A stretch of 64,000 bases of DNA from Streptomyces davaonensis JCM 4913 (GTDB lineage Bacteria; Actinomycetota; Actinomycetes; Streptomycetales; Streptomycetaceae): positions 8,598,326-8,662,325 of the forward strand of contig NC_020504.1 of assembly GCF_000349325.1 (NCBI RefSeq), written 5' to 3'. This document shows positions 52,389 to 61,008 of the stretch, piece after piece (the first letter of the stretch is position 1; every line of letters begins with the position of its first letter). The position numbers and the translations under genes were made by a program. The notes beneath the pieces are model-generated. The model was not told the DNA's origin and ran no database searches. It was given only the letters and a program-made list of their open reading frames with translations.

Positions 52389-53126
52389 CTGCACCCGCAA
52401 CACCCCATCGATCCTTCCCGTCCCGCTTCGCCCGACCCGATGTACTGGGTCACCCCGCGCCACCTCGCTGGTGACGACGCCGTCCTCGCCGAGCGGATCG
52501 GCGCCACCCTGACCGACCTTGGCTGGCGCATGTGGCCGACGTCCCGCAATTCCCTGCTCTATGTGAGCCCCGACGGCCTGCGCGGCGCCGAGTGGATTCT
52601 TGCCGCCTATCCGTTCGAATTGGGCGGCCTCCCGGTGGCCTGGCAGATGTCGGCCCGCCCGTACCCTGCCTCGGCCCTGACCGAGTGGAACGCCTACTTC
52701 ACCGCTGGCGTACCGCACGAGGCGCTCACCGACTTCCTGCTCGCGCTCGACGCCAGCGAGACCCCCTACGTCGGGCTCGAGAACGCCGAGGCGGTACTGA
52801 CCGAGCTCGGCGCCCGGGGCTGGCTGCGGGACATGGACCGCCCGCATACGACCGCCACCGACCCGGGCTTCTCCACGAACGTCTCGCTGGAGGTGCTGCC
52901 GCCGCTCATCCACGATGCCGACCCCCGCGATGACCTTCTGGGGTGGCAGGCGTGGGCGGAGCCCGTGCTCGGGGCGCCGTACTTGTGGTGTGCGAGTTTC
53001 AGCGCGAGCGCACCGCACGAGCTGGTAGCAGCCTTCGCCTCCTCGCTCGCCGCACCCGGCCCGGTGCCGCGTCGCACGCTGCCCGTGGGCGCGGAGGACC
53101 GTCTCACCGTCGTCCGTCGTGGCTGA
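52389..53126 (+). CDS. DUF317 protein, probable CTG start
   Basis: 245 aa from CTG at 52389-52391, 5 nt after GGAGG; the next standard start (ATG 52440) has no ribosome site. Two DUF317 repeats: YWVTPRHLAGDDAVLAERIG, LLYVSPDGLRGAEWILAAYP, PVAWQMSARPYP, TEWNAYFTAGVPHEALTDFL, then the second with LLGWQAWAEPVLGAPYLWCA and APHELVAAFASSLA. Function unknown. Confidence 0.75.
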   Translation: MHPQHPIDPSRPASPDPMYWVTPRHLAGDDAVLAERIGATLTDLGWRMWPTSRNSLLYVSPDGLRGAEWILAAYPFELGGLPVAWQMSARPYPASALTEWNAYFTAGVPHEALTDFLLALDASETPYVGLENAEAVLTELGARGWLRDMDRPHTTATDPGFSTNVSLEVLPPLIHDADPRDDLLGWQAWAEPVLGAPYLWCASFSASAPHELVAAFASSLAAPGPVPRRTLPVGAEDRLTVVRRG

Positions 53127-53184
53127 CGGCTGCGAGTAGCCGCTGACCGAGGTGGGTGATCGACGGGGGGTGCCCCTTCTCCCA

Positions 53185-53232
53185 GGCCCGGTGGTTCCGC
53201 GCTCTTTACTGGAGCGGAACCACCGGGCCTTT
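53185..53232 (+). terminator. Strong hairpin terminator
   Basis: GGCCCGGTGGTTCCGC (53185-53200) pairs perfectly with GCGGAACCACCGGGCC (53214-53229), 13-nt loop, then TTT. It lies between the DUF317 gene and the nuclease gene and isolates the latter's transcription. Confidence 0.8.
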
Positions 53233-53302
53233 GCCGTACCGGCATCCGAGCACGGGACGGCACCCTGGAACCAAGATCAAGGCCGTACGTAGGATCGCCT
53301 GC

Positions 53303-54376
53303 GTGGCTGTCAAAGTGATCGGCAAAGGACCCTTGCGCGGCTACCTCCTGGAGGAGGTGCTGGCCTGGCTGTTGCGCTCCAGCGGCTTCGAGGTCCTCAC
53401 GGCCGACGACGACCAGGACAAAGAGCCGTGGAAGGTCCTGAAGGAGGACAAGAACGGTCTGCTGGTTCGCGGACGCGGGGCCTGGCACCAGGTCGACGCG
53501 CTCGGACAGTTCCGGTACGTCCCGCCGTTCTCCCTGCCGGTCCGCTTGTTCGTCGAGGCAAAGTACCTGACCACAGCCCCTGTCGGTCTGCCCACCGTCC
53601 GCAACGGGCACGGTGTGATCCACGACGTAAACGAGGGCGAGACCACCACACTCTCTGCTCCGGGAACGGGCCGGCCTCGGACGCGATACCGCTACAGCTA
53701 CGCGATCTTCTCCACGTCCGGCTTCAGCCCGGAGGCGCAGGACTACGCGCTTGCTCACCAGATATCCCTGATCGATCTCTCCGCACCGGACTTCGACGTG
53801 CTGCGGAATCTCGTCAAGCACACGGCCGACACGATCCACGCCGTGCTTGAAGCGACTCCGGCGGCCGAGCGACCGAAGGTGCGCGAGATACGGACGTACC
53901 TTCGTGGCCCGCTGCTGGAAATGGACCCGGGGGACGTGGAACTGCCCGATGCGATTCGCGGCCCCCTCGATTACCTCGCGCAGGCCCTGTACAGCCGGTC
54001 ACAGTTGGGCCTTGTTCTGGCCTTTCCTGCCGCGCCGTTCGTCCTGGGCCTGGCCTCGGACGACCTTTACGGCTTCGTGGAATACGCTCGCGCGCACCCC
54101 ACGCATACGGTGCGCCTGCGACGCATCAACCAGGCAGCGTCACACCCTGTTTGGGAACTGCGCTCCGCGGAACACCCCGACGCCTATGCGTTGCGGTTCG
54201 GCCTGCCCGAGCGGGTGGAGAAGTGGATCGTCGCGCAGGACGAAGGAATGCCCTCCCGCACCCGGTACGTCAAGCGCAGCATGCTGTCGACCATGACCCT
54301 GTACTGGATGCACGGGGAGCACGCGCAGACCTTCCAACTCCGCTACGAGCCACGCGAACTCCGTCTCGACGGCTGA
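53303..54376 (+). CDS. PD-(D/E)XK-type nuclease-like protein
   Basis: About 357 aa from GTG at 53303. N-terminal 130 residues look like a restriction-endonuclease-like (Mrr-type) fold: GYLLEEVLAWLLRSSGFEVL, HQVDALGQF (Asp) and PVRLFVEAKYL (ExK), then GLPTVRNGHGVIHDVNEGET and a YSYAIFSTSGFSPEAQDYAL strand-helix pair typical of Mrr-like proteins. The 200-residue C-terminal region (LGLVLAFPAAPFVLGLASDD) is unfamiliar. Monocistronic, flanked by two terminators. Candidate defence or restriction enzyme without an adjacent methylase. Confidence 0.72.
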   Translation: MAVKVIGKGPLRGYLLEEVLAWLLRSSGFEVLTADDDQDKEPWKVLKEDKNGLLVRGRGAWHQVDALGQFRYVPPFSLPVRLFVEAKYLTTAPVGLPTVRNGHGVIHDVNEGETTTLSAPGTGRPRTRYRYSYAIFSTSGFSPEAQDYALAHQISLIDLSAPDFDVLRNLVKHTADTIHAVLEATPAAERPKVREIRTYLRGPLLEMDPGDVELPDAIRGPLDYLAQALYSRSQLGLVLAFPAAPFVLGLASDDLYGFVEYARAHPTHTVRLRRINQAASHPVWELRSAEHPDAYALRFGLPERVEKWIVAQDEGMPSRTRYVKRSMLSTMTLYWMHGEHAQTFQLRYEPRELRLDG

Positions 54377-54398
54377 TCTCCGCCTACGACAAAACCCC

Positions 54399-54435
54399 GG
54401 TGTCCGGGCCTGTCGGGTGGACAGGACCGGACACC
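54399..54435. terminator. Bidirectional hairpin between convergent genes
   Basis: GGTGTCCGG (54399-54407) pairs with CCGGACACC (54427-54435), and CCTGTC (54409-54414) with GACAGG (54420-54425). On the minus strand it is followed by CCCCGGGG-less TTTT from the AAAA at 54391-54394. It separates the nuclease gene from the convergent lipoprotein gene. Confidence 0.7.
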
Positions 54436-54455
54436 AGGGTAGGTGGAGGAGCGGA

Positions 54456-55136
54456 TCAGCGTGCGGTGCGTGCCTTGGCGAGTGCCTTGTCCAGGTGAGT
54501 GTCCACGAGGCCCGGCGAGCCGGAGACGACGACCAGGATGTTGCCGGTGCGGATCGCCGTCTGCTTGACGACGCTGCGCTGCCCGCCGGCGGAGAAGGTG
54601 AGCAGCTGGCTCCACTGCTCGTCGCCGAGGTCCGGCGCGGTCGACTTCTCGGTGCCCATGTCGATGACCGTGCTCCCGGAAGCCACCTGGTACGAGGGGC
54701 AGGACAGCATCGCATCGAAGACCTTCGAGATGCCCTTGGACAGTTTCGCGGCGCTGTCGCTGTACAGCTCCTCGCTCACCTCGGAGCTGGCGGTGTAGGC
54801 GAAGGACACCTTCGCCTTGTGGGCGAAGTCGAGACCGGAGCCGGTGGCCGTGTCGCCGCCGAGCTTCTCCAGCCCCGGGCAGCCCATCACGGTCACGTCG
54901 TCGTTGTGGCGAGGGGCCTCGGGCTTGCGGGTGTAGCCCTCACCCAGGTCGCTCTCGTTCAGCAGCCGCTGGTTCAGCTGAGTTGACGACAGCGGCACGG
55001 ATGCCGAGGGCGTGCTACCGCCCCGGTGCGCGGGGGCGGAGGAGCCGGCGGACTCGGCATGGCTGGCGCAGCCGGTCAGGGCGAGGACGGCGCAGGCGGC
55101 ACTGAGGCCGAGGAGGGTCGTGGTGGAACGGCGCAT
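54456..55136 (-). CDS. Predicted lipoprotein
   Basis: 226 aa from ATG at 55136 (AAGGGG upstream). Lipoprotein signal: RRSTTTLLGLSAACAVLA, lipobox LTGC, then a Ser/Ala linker. The mature domain (LNQRLLNESDLGEGYTRKPE, GCPGLEKLGGD, SYQVASGSTVIDMGTEKSTA, RTGNILVVVSGSPGLVDTHL) resembles sensor-domain-like lipoproteins of Streptomyces. Probably external; role unknown. Confidence 0.78.
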   Translation of the reverse strand: MRRSTTTLLGLSAACAVLALTGCASHAESAGSSAPAHRGGSTPSASVPLSSTQLNQRLLNESDLGEGYTRKPEAPRHNDDVTVMGCPGLEKLGGDTATGSGLDFAHKAKVSFAYTASSEVSEELYSDSAAKLSKGISKVFDAMLSCPSYQVASGSTVIDMGTEKSTAPDLGDEQWSQLLTFSAGGQRSVVKQTAIRTGNILVVVSGSPGLVDTHLDKALAKARTAR

Positions 55137-55233
55137 ACGGAAACCCCTTTGGTGATGCGAGATGGATGGTCTGACCGGATCGGCCCTCCGGGTGCCGACG
55201 AACGCAGGGGTGAAGGGAAGGGGTTTCGCGCTC

Positions 55234-55656
55234 TCAGCGGCCGAGGTGGCGCAGGCCGTCTTCGAGGGTGGGGTGGAAGTGGTCGACCGGACCGGAGTTG
55301 CGGTTGTACCAGGCGGTGTCCAGCCGGGTCTCCTGCGCCTCGTGGCCGGCCTCGCAGCGCAGCCACACCGAGTCGTCGCGCATGTTGAAGACGGTCCAGT
55401 TCCGGTACGCACCGCAGTGGCACGCGTGGACTTCGCCGTCGATGACGAGCGGCAGGTCCCAGCGCATCATGAAGCCCGACACGTCCTGGCGGCACGGTGC
55501 CCGGAACTCCGGCGGCAGGAAGTCGGGCACCATGGTGGTGTCGGTCGGCGCGGCCGGGACGGGTGCCTCGGGCCACTCGGTGTGCATGGCCAGCAGCGCT
55601 TGGCCGGCACGCTGGGCTTCACGGAATTCTCGGTCCGCACGGGTGCGTCGGAACAT
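55234..55656 (-). CDS. Hypothetical Cys-rich protein
   Basis: 140 aa. Helical start (RTRADREFREAQRAGQALLA), then a likely zinc-ribbon-like part: PCRQDVSG, VHACHCGAYRNWTVF, WLRCEAGHEAQET. C-terminal VDHFHPTLEDGLRHLG. No family recognised; lies between lipoprotein and relaxase genes on the same strand. Confidence 0.62.
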   Translation of the reverse strand: MFRRTRADREFREAQRAGQALLAMHTEWPEAPVPAAPTDTTMVPDFLPPEFRAPCRQDVSGFMMRWDLPLVIDGEVHACHCGAYRNWTVFNMRDDSVWLRCEAGHEAQETRLDTAWYNRNSGPVDHFHPTLEDGLRHLGR

Positions 55657-55738
55657 GCCGTCTCCATCTCTGTCGTCTCGCCTGCACGAGGAGAGTGCCG
55701 CAAGTCCCTGACCTGCTGCAACTCTAAGAATGTTGAAT

Positions 55739-57457
55739 TCAGCGGGACTTGGCGGAGCGCTCCTTTCGGTTCGCCGGACGCTTCGCGGGACCGCGGGTGG
55801 CGGTGGGCGTGGTGGCGGTGTGCTCGGGCGAGGTGGACGCGTCGGCGGGCAGGTCGGCCATGCGTCGCAGCCTCCACACGAGGACGTCGCTGATCGAGTC
55901 GGCGGTGTCCAGCTCCCGTCGCTCGGCGGCCTCGGCCAGGAGCGTGGCCGGGTCGTGCCCGGCGCGCTCTACGTCCGCGAGCGTAGCGGCCAGGGCGTAC
56001 CAGCCCGGCTCGGCGAGGACCTGCTCGGCCAGCTCCGGCACCGCCCGGCGAAGGTGGGCGGTCTGCTTGCGCTGTAGGGGCTGGGACAGGTTCCGACCGC
56101 GCTGGTACATGGGGCCCAGGTACATCGGTGCGGCGGCCTGGTAGGCGGCGCGCAGATGCTCGGCGGCCTGGCGGGCGGCAGCAGCCTGCTGGGCGTGCTC
56201 CTTCTTCCCGTGCCAGTGGGCGGCTGCGAGGACGAAGAAGATGGCCATGTCGATCAGCATGGCGGTGGTGGCGCCGTCCTCCCCGCGGCCGAGCGCGGGC
56301 CCGCCGTGGACGAGGTTGCGGGCTGCCTGCCGCAGGGCGCGGTCGTGGCCGCGCTCGGCCCGGATGTGGGAGCGGGAGGCCCGCTCGAACGCCCAGGCGG
56401 CCTCTCGCAGTTCACGGCGGGTGTGTGCGGCCGAGGTCTTGGCGAGCGCGTCGAGCATCTCGCCGCCCGCGGCGATCAACGCGGAGATCTGTCCGTCGTC
56501 GCCCTGGTCGATGATGAGTACGGCCTGCCAGGACGCCGACGTCGCCTGGCGGCGTGCGGTCGATGCAGTGACGCGCGCCGAACCAGCCGAACGATCCGTG
56601 TCGGGGTCGTGGCTGCCAGCGGCATCGCTGGCCCACCGTTCGCGGATACGGGGCAGGGAGAGGTCGGGGGCGAGTTTCGAGCCGGGGTAGAACACGGGCT
56701 CGCCGTCCTTGTTGAGGTCGTCGGTGAGGGCGACCTTGTAGCCGAGGAGGTCGCCGGAGGGCGCGACGCGCTCTTCGACCAGGACGCTGGCAGCGGTCAG
56801 GCGGTCGAAGAACTCCCCTTCGCTCTGTACGCCGGCGACGGCGCGGCGCACGGTCTCGCGCAGCTCCTCGCGAGCGGTCCGCTCCCGGCCCTGGCGTTCA
56901 GCCTTGTGGCGCTCGGCGCTGGTGGGCCTCTTCGCAGCGGTGCCGTCCCCAGGATTGACTCGCTGCAAGCCGTATTCGACCTCAAGGAGACGGGCCTCGG
57001 CTTGGGCGCGTTTGCCGGAGCGGTGGTGGTTGGGACGGCGCCCGTCCTCGCGTACGAGGGTCGCGATGATGTGGATGTGGTCATCGGCATGGCGGACGGC
57101 CGCCCAGCGGCAACCCGCACCGTCGCCCGGATCGATGCCGGTCGCGGCTACCATGCGGCGCGCAATGTCTCCCCACTCCTCGTCGGACAGGATGCGGTCC
57201 TCGGCGGCGTTTCGTACGGACAGATGCCACACGTGCTTCTCGGGGCGCTGGTCGGGGTCGAGGAGCTGCAAGGGCTGGTCGAGAAGTTGCTGGAGGTCCC
57301 GCCTCGTCGCGCCCGGGTCACGGCCGGGGTCGGGGGCCATGCCGTCGAACGAGGCGACGAGGTGGGGGTCGATGTGCTCCTCGCGAGTGCCCTTGCCGTA
57401 GAGGTAGTTGAGCAGAAAGAGGGTCTCGCTGCCTTGCTTGTGGACCTGGGGGATCAA
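55739..57457 (-). CDS. MOB_P-type relaxase
   Basis: 572 aa, TTG start overlapping the mobC-like stop (TTGA). Relaxase domain in residues 1-170: a Tyr-containing N-terminus (LFLLNYLYGKG), HVWHLSVRNAAEDR, and the metal-binding three-His motif in RHADDHIHIIATLVR, then RRPNHHRSGKRAQAEARLLE. The rest is helical (AREELRETVRRAVAGVQ). It should nick oriT and lead the single strand through the T4SS. C-terminus Lys/Arg-rich. Confidence 0.86.
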   Translation of the reverse strand: MIPQVHKQGSETLFLLNYLYGKGTREEHIDPHLVASFDGMAPDPGRDPGATRRDLQQLLDQPLQLLDPDQRPEKHVWHLSVRNAAEDRILSDEEWGDIARRMVAATGIDPGDGAGCRWAAVRHADDHIHIIATLVREDGRRPNHHRSGKRAQAEARLLEVEYGLQRVNPGDGTAAKRPTSAERHKAERQGRERTAREELRETVRRAVAGVQSEGEFFDRLTAASVLVEERVAPSGDLLGYKVALTDDLNKDGEPVFYPGSKLAPDLSLPRIRERWASDAAGSHDPDTDRSAGSARVTASTARRQATSASWQAVLIIDQGDDGQISALIAAGGEMLDALAKTSAAHTRRELREAAWAFERASRSHIRAERGHDRALRQAARNLVHGGPALGRGEDGATTAMLIDMAIFFVLAAAHWHGKKEHAQQAAAARQAAEHLRAAYQAAAPMYLGPMYQRGRNLSQPLQRKQTAHLRRAVPELAEQVLAEPGWYALAATLADVERAGHDPATLLAEAAERRELDTADSISDVLVWRLRRMADLPADASTSPEHTATTPTATRGPAKRPANRKERSAKSR

Positions 57458-58071
57458 GCAGCCACGCCCACTTGCTGGTTGGCGACACGGTCGGCGGCAA
57501 CCTGCACCGACTTGGCCGCGCGCTGAATGTCGGCGATGACCGCCGCCAGGTGAGGAACCTCGCCACCAGTGTTGAGGGCCTTGGCGACCTGATTGAGATT
57601 GCTGCCGGCCCAGCCGAGCTGCCGGCGTGCGGCGAACAGCTCAGTGAGCACATCGCGTTCGGTGGCAATGGCCACGGCGGTACGCGACTGATCGCGGGAC
57701 ATGGCCAGGCCGGAGTAAGCGAGGAAGCCCGCCGTGCTCATGCCGACGGCGTCTGCACCCCCTTGGATGAGAGCGTGCTCGGTTTCGTTGAGGCGGACGC
57801 TGTGGGCGCGGCGCTGCTTCTTATCGCGCGGGCGCGACTTCCCCTTGGACCGCCCCGAACGGGTGGGCCTTGGCTGCGATCCGCCCTCGGTCGCAGCCTT
57901 CCCGTCCGGCGCCCCCTGGCGCTGGTCGGGCCCCGCCACCCCTGGGGCGGGGACTGGTTCGGACACTCCCCCCGCGGGGGAGTGTCCGAACCTCCATCTT
58001 GCTTGCGCTGAGGTCGAGTTGGCTTCCGGCTCATCGGGCGTGGGAGCCGGGTTTGTTGTCGGGTTCGTCAT
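57454..58071 (-). CDS. MobC-like mobilisation accessory protein
   Basis: About 205 aa from ATG at 58071, in an ATGA overlap with the gene before. The first 100 residues are Pro/Ser/Lys-rich. The domain starts RAHSVRLNETEHALIQGGAD, then GMSTAGFLAYSGLAM, ELFAARRQLGWAGSNLNQVA and KALNTGG: the helix pattern ending in N.NQ.AK.LN is the MobC signature. MobC proteins bind oriT and help the relaxase open the strands. An unusually strong palindrome lies within its 5' coding region. Confidence 0.8.
   Translation of the reverse strand: MTNPTTNPAPTPDEPEANSTSAQARWRFGHSPAGGVSEPVPAPGVAGPDQRQGAPDGKAATEGGSQPRPTRSGRSKGKSRPRDKKQRRAHSVRLNETEHALIQGGADAVGMSTAGFLAYSGLAMSRDQSRTAVAIATERDVLTELFAARRQLGWAGSNLNQVAKALNTGGEVPHLAAVIADIQRAAKSVQVAADRVANQQVGVAA
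57956..57992. repeat. Perfect 17-bp inverted repeat, candidate oriT element
   Basis: GGTTCGGACACTCCCCC at 57956-57972 and its exact complement at 57976-57992, separated by CGC. A second GC-rich hairpin (GCCCCGCC against GGGCGGGG) sits just to the left at about 57930-57952. Both are in the disordered-coding 5' part of the mobC-like gene, close to the relaxase, where oriT hairpins are expected. No nic site could be assigned. Confidence 0.5.
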
Positions 58072-58355
58072 CGGGTGTGGTTCCTCGTGGTGCGGATGCG
58101 GTGCTGGATCTCGGCGGCCAGGTCGACCATGGCGGTCGCGCCGTCGAGGACGCGGACGGGCGCGTAGGGGTGGTGCTGGACGAGCCACTGGCCGGTGGGG
58201 GCCAGTACGGCGGTGTGCAGCAGTTGGTGGCGCACGAGCACGTCGGCCCAGGCGCCGGCCTCGGCGGTCGACGGGATGTGCGTACGCGGGTGGCGGGCAG
58301 GAATGGCGATCCCTTCGTGGCAGGAGCGGTGGCCCGACCGAGGCCGGGCCACCAT
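58068..58355 (-). CDS. Small hypothetical protein of the mobilisation operon
   Basis: 95 aa. Core: AGAWADVLVRHQLLHTAVLA, PTGQWLVQHHPYAPVRVLDG, AMVDLAAEIQHRIR. The stop overlaps the mobC-like ATG. The exact start is uncertain (ATG or GTG at 58355/58352). No function recognised. Confidence 0.58.
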   Translation of the reverse strand: MVARPRSGHRSCHEGIAIPARHPRTHIPSTAEAGAWADVLVRHQLLHTAVLAPTGQWLVQHHPYAPVRVLDGATAMVDLAAEIQHRIRTTRNHTR

Positions 58356-58398
58356 GGAGAATGTGGATTCAGGGGCGTGACCTGCTGCTTTGCAGGTG

Positions 58399-58590
58399 TC
58401 AGCCGCACTCGCGACAGCGGTCGAGGTGCGTGTTGAGGGCCCGCGCCATGTTGCGCTTCACCGAGACGGCGCTCTTCGCGCTGGTCTTCGCCAGCGCGGA
58501 TCCCTGGTGGCGCTCGGCGTGGCCGCGCAGGAAGCTGACGTCCCGCCCGAAATCGGCCTTGATGGTGGCGAACCTGCGGCAGGTTTTCAT
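58399..58590 (-). CDS. Small basic protein with C-terminal CxxC
   Basis: 63 aa; ATG overlaps the upstream stop (ATGA). Sequence is basic and helical: KTCRRFATIKADFGRDVSFL, RGHAERHQGSALAKTSAKS, ending HLDRCRECG. The CX2C end could bind metal. Likely DNA-associated, given charge and operon. No family recognised. Confidence 0.58.
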   Translation of the reverse strand: MKTCRRFATIKADFGRDVSFLRGHAERHQGSALAKTSAKSAVSVKRNMARALNTHLDRCRECG

Positions 58591-60242
58591 CGGGTCGTAC
58601 TCCTTGCCTCGGCGCGCAGCCGCTCCAGGACGGGCGTCAGGCTCTCGTTCCGGCCGCCCGGCAGCCCCAGGTCGCGATAGATCTCGCGCAGTTGGGGACG
58701 GGTGATGGAGGCGTTGCCGTCCCGCTCCAGCTTTTCGGGGACGTGAGGACGGACGATCTTGACCCGCTCCTCGACGCTCATCTGGTTCCGCCGAGGGCGC
58801 TTGGGCTTCCCGCCACCCGGCCGACTCCGCTGTGCCTTCGTCTTCCGGCGTCCGGGGACGGTGTGGGGACGGTCCCCTTCGGTCCCCGTCCCCGTTTCGG
58901 TGTCGGGGTGTTCGCGGTCCCCGTTGGTGTTGGGGACGGTGTGGGGACGGTCCCCTTCGGTCCCCGTCCCCGTCTCGGTGTCCGGGTGCTCCCGGCCCTC
59001 GTTGCCATTGGGGACGGCTGCCGGGGACGGTCCTGTACCGCCCTGAGCAGCACCTTCGTGGGCGTCCGCGGCACTACCGTCCCCGTCGGCATCAGCCGCT
59101 TCGGCCCTGGCGGGCACGTCGTCTCGGTCCCCGATCGGTGCCGCTGTGCCCTTGCTCAGCAGGCTTGAGCCGGGCTTGTGGACGCGGTCCCCGTTGGTGT
59201 TGGGGACGGTGTGGGGACGGTCCCCCTCGCTCCCCGTCCCCGTCCCCGATTCCGCACGGTCCCCGTCCCCGGCGGTTTGGGGACCGTCGTTGGGGACCGT
59301 GCTCAGCCGCCGACCGACCTGCTTCTCGTCCGGCGGCAGGGTCACCGGGGACGGGCCGAGAGGGGACCGCTCCTCTCGATCGGCGTCCTGGCCGTGCATG
59401 TCCTGCACCCAGGGTGACGGCAGTTCGACGGTGGCGAGGGCTACCGCGTGCCGGCGGGCGGCGAGCTGCTCAAGGAGAGCCTGACGCTGCTGAGGATCGT
59501 TGCCGACCCCGGCTCGGCTGAGGGCCGACTGGAGCCGACGGGTGATCCTGGTGTCCTTCTCGCGATCCGCTGCCGACATCGACGCCAGTTGGGAGGCCAG
59601 GGCCACTGCCCGCTGAGTCGCGCGGTCCTTGGTGATCTGTGCGGCGTCGCGGTTGCGGGTGGCGATGCCCAGGCGGGACAGGAGCCGTTCTCGTGCTTCG
59701 CGTCCGAGCGTGGCCAGGAGCCCCTGCGAGGTGGCGTCCGGCTTGTGTAGCCGCAGCTCGATGCCCATGGCCAGGTGCCAGAGCACGGCTGCCATGACCG
59801 GGCCGACGAAGGCCCGCACGGTGCCGCCCACCGTGCCCGACTCGGCGTACGCCGGGATGATCTGCACCCCGGTGATCGCCCACACCAGGGCGCCGGGCAG
59901 GCCGGGCGCTCCCTGGGTCTTCAGGTTCTGCCGGGCCATCAACGCGGTCGCGAACAGCGCCGCCTCACCCGCGCTGAACATCATGGCCCGCTCGACGGTG
60001 CCAGCCATGTCGAGGTAGTCGGCGGCGAACCGCCAGCTGGTGTCGCCGGAGTAGACGGTGCAGTTGAGGGCGGCGAGGGCCGAGACCCAGACCGCGGGGG
60101 TGCCGACGCGCTTGCCGTCAGCCCGGTTCCGGTTACGCCGGATCGACCAGCCGGCAAGCGCGAGGGCGAGCAGCCCGACGGCCGCGACCACGTAGACGGG
60201 CTCGATGCCGTAGGGCAGGGACGTGGCGATGGCGTTTGTCAT
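58587..60242 (-). CDS. Membrane protein with repeat-rich linker (DUF2637-like N-terminus)
   Basis: 551 aa; ATG overlaps the WhiB stop. Four to five membrane helices in residues 8-155 (VYVVAAVGLLALALAGWSI, AMMFSAGEAALFATALMARQ, FVGPVMAAVLWHLAMGIEL), with SWRFAADYLDMAGTVERAMM recalling DUF2637/Spd-type proteins. A helical region follows, then a linker built of repeats (GDRPHTVPNTNGD; EHPDTETGTGTE). The C-terminus is a small wHTH-like unit (ITRPQLREIYRDLGLPGGRN). Possible membrane-DNA adaptor for transfer or spread; speculative. Confidence 0.7.
   Translation of the reverse strand: MTNAIATSLPYGIEPVYVVAAVGLLALALAGWSIRRNRNRADGKRVGTPAVWVSALAALNCTVYSGDTSWRFAADYLDMAGTVERAMMFSAGEAALFATALMARQNLKTQGAPGLPGALVWAITGVQIIPAYAESGTVGGTVRAFVGPVMAAVLWHLAMGIELRLHKPDATSQGLLATLGREARERLLSRLGIATRNRDAAQITKDRATQRAVALASQLASMSAADREKDTRITRRLQSALSRAGVGNDPQQRQALLEQLAARRHAVALATVELPSPWVQDMHGQDADREERSPLGPSPVTLPPDEKQVGRRLSTVPNDGPQTAGDGDRAESGTGTGSEGDRPHTVPNTNGDRVHKPGSSLLSKGTAAPIGDRDDVPARAEAADADGDGSAADAHEGAAQGGTGPSPAAVPNGNEGREHPDTETGTGTEGDRPHTVPNTNGDREHPDTETGTGTEGDRPHTVPGRRKTKAQRSRPGGGKPKRPRRNQMSVEERVKIVRPHVPEKLERDGNASITRPQLREIYRDLGLPGGRNESLTPVLERLRAEARSTTR
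58854..59244. repeat. Three near-identical copies of a roughly 41-bp GGGGAC/GTCCCC repeat
   Basis: Copies begin at 58854, 58932 and 59202, each starting GGGGACGGTGTGGGGACGGT and running into CCCC-rich complement; they contain the palindrome GGGGACGGTCCCC. The last two also share the preceding GCGGTCCCCGTTGGTGTTG. They encode the protein repeats in the membrane protein, but their conservation at DNA level could mean a binding array. Confidence 0.7.
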
Positions 60243-60862
60243 GCGGCCTTTCGGAGGGCGGCGATCAGGGAGTCGGTCTGCACCTGGCGAGGCACCTGCA
60301 CCGGCGAGGCGACGTCGTCGTCCCCCGTGGTCTCGTCGGTCGGCTCGGTCTCGTCGGCCTGGTCCCAATAGCGGTCGCGGTCGGCGACAGCGTGGGCGGC
60401 GTTGCGCATCAGGTCGCGCGCCCAGTCGAGGTCGAGGCGCAGCGTGTGCGCGAGGCGGTCGGGGCTCCAGCCGCGGACGTAGGCGTGGCGGGTGACGGCC
60501 TCGCGCTCGGCGTCGCTGAGGTGGATGTCGCGCCCCTCGAAGGCGGCCTTCACCCGGCTGTAGTCCAGACGCTTGTTGACCTTGGCGTGCCAGGGGCGGC
60601 GCTCGTCCTCGGTGATCCCGCCCCACATGCCCTGGCGGATCTCGTTGTCGAGGGCGTAGTCGAAGCACGCCTTCTTCACCGGGCACCGGCCGCAGATCGA
60701 CTTGGCCTCGTCGATCGCCGCGCGGTCGCGGGCGGCGTGGAAGAAGAGCTCGTCGATGTCCTTGGCCGGCATGTTGTGGCACCGGCCGCGTTCCTGCCAG
60801 CTGTGGTCGGCGATGCCCCGGATGGTCGGGGTCGGGGTGTCGTTGGTGGTGATGTGGCGCAA
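60239..60862 (-). CDS. WhiB-family regulator with long C-terminus
   Basis: 207 aa, TTG start after GGAG (spacing 6). WhiB domain at residues 20-85: RGRCHNMPAKDIDELFF, four cluster Cys (RC-H, ICGRCPVKKAC), turn motif GMWGGITEDER. A 120-residue extension includes an HTH-like segment (LSDAEREAVTRHAYVRGWSP, DRLAHTLRLDLDWARDLM). WhiB proteins are actinobacterial Fe-S transcription factors; here it probably regulates transfer/replication genes. Confidence 0.85.
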   Translation of the reverse strand: MRHITTNDTPTPTIRGIADHSWQERGRCHNMPAKDIDELFFHAARDRAAIDEAKSICGRCPVKKACFDYALDNEIRQGMWGGITEDERRPWHAKVNKRLDYSRVKAAFEGRDIHLSDAEREAVTRHAYVRGWSPDRLAHTLRLDLDWARDLMRNAAHAVADRDRYWDQADETEPTDETTGDDDVASPVQVPRQVQTDSLIAALRKAA

Positions 60863-61008
60863 GGCAGTCTCCGGATGTCGCCTCGGTCGGCAGGGGCCGC
60901 TCGGCACCGGTGGTGGCTGGGGTGCGGCGGGGCGCTGCGAGGCGGGCTCGGGGTACGGCGGTGAGCCGTACGCAAGGCGGAACGTTTCTGTGGAGAAGCG
61001 GGCTGCGG

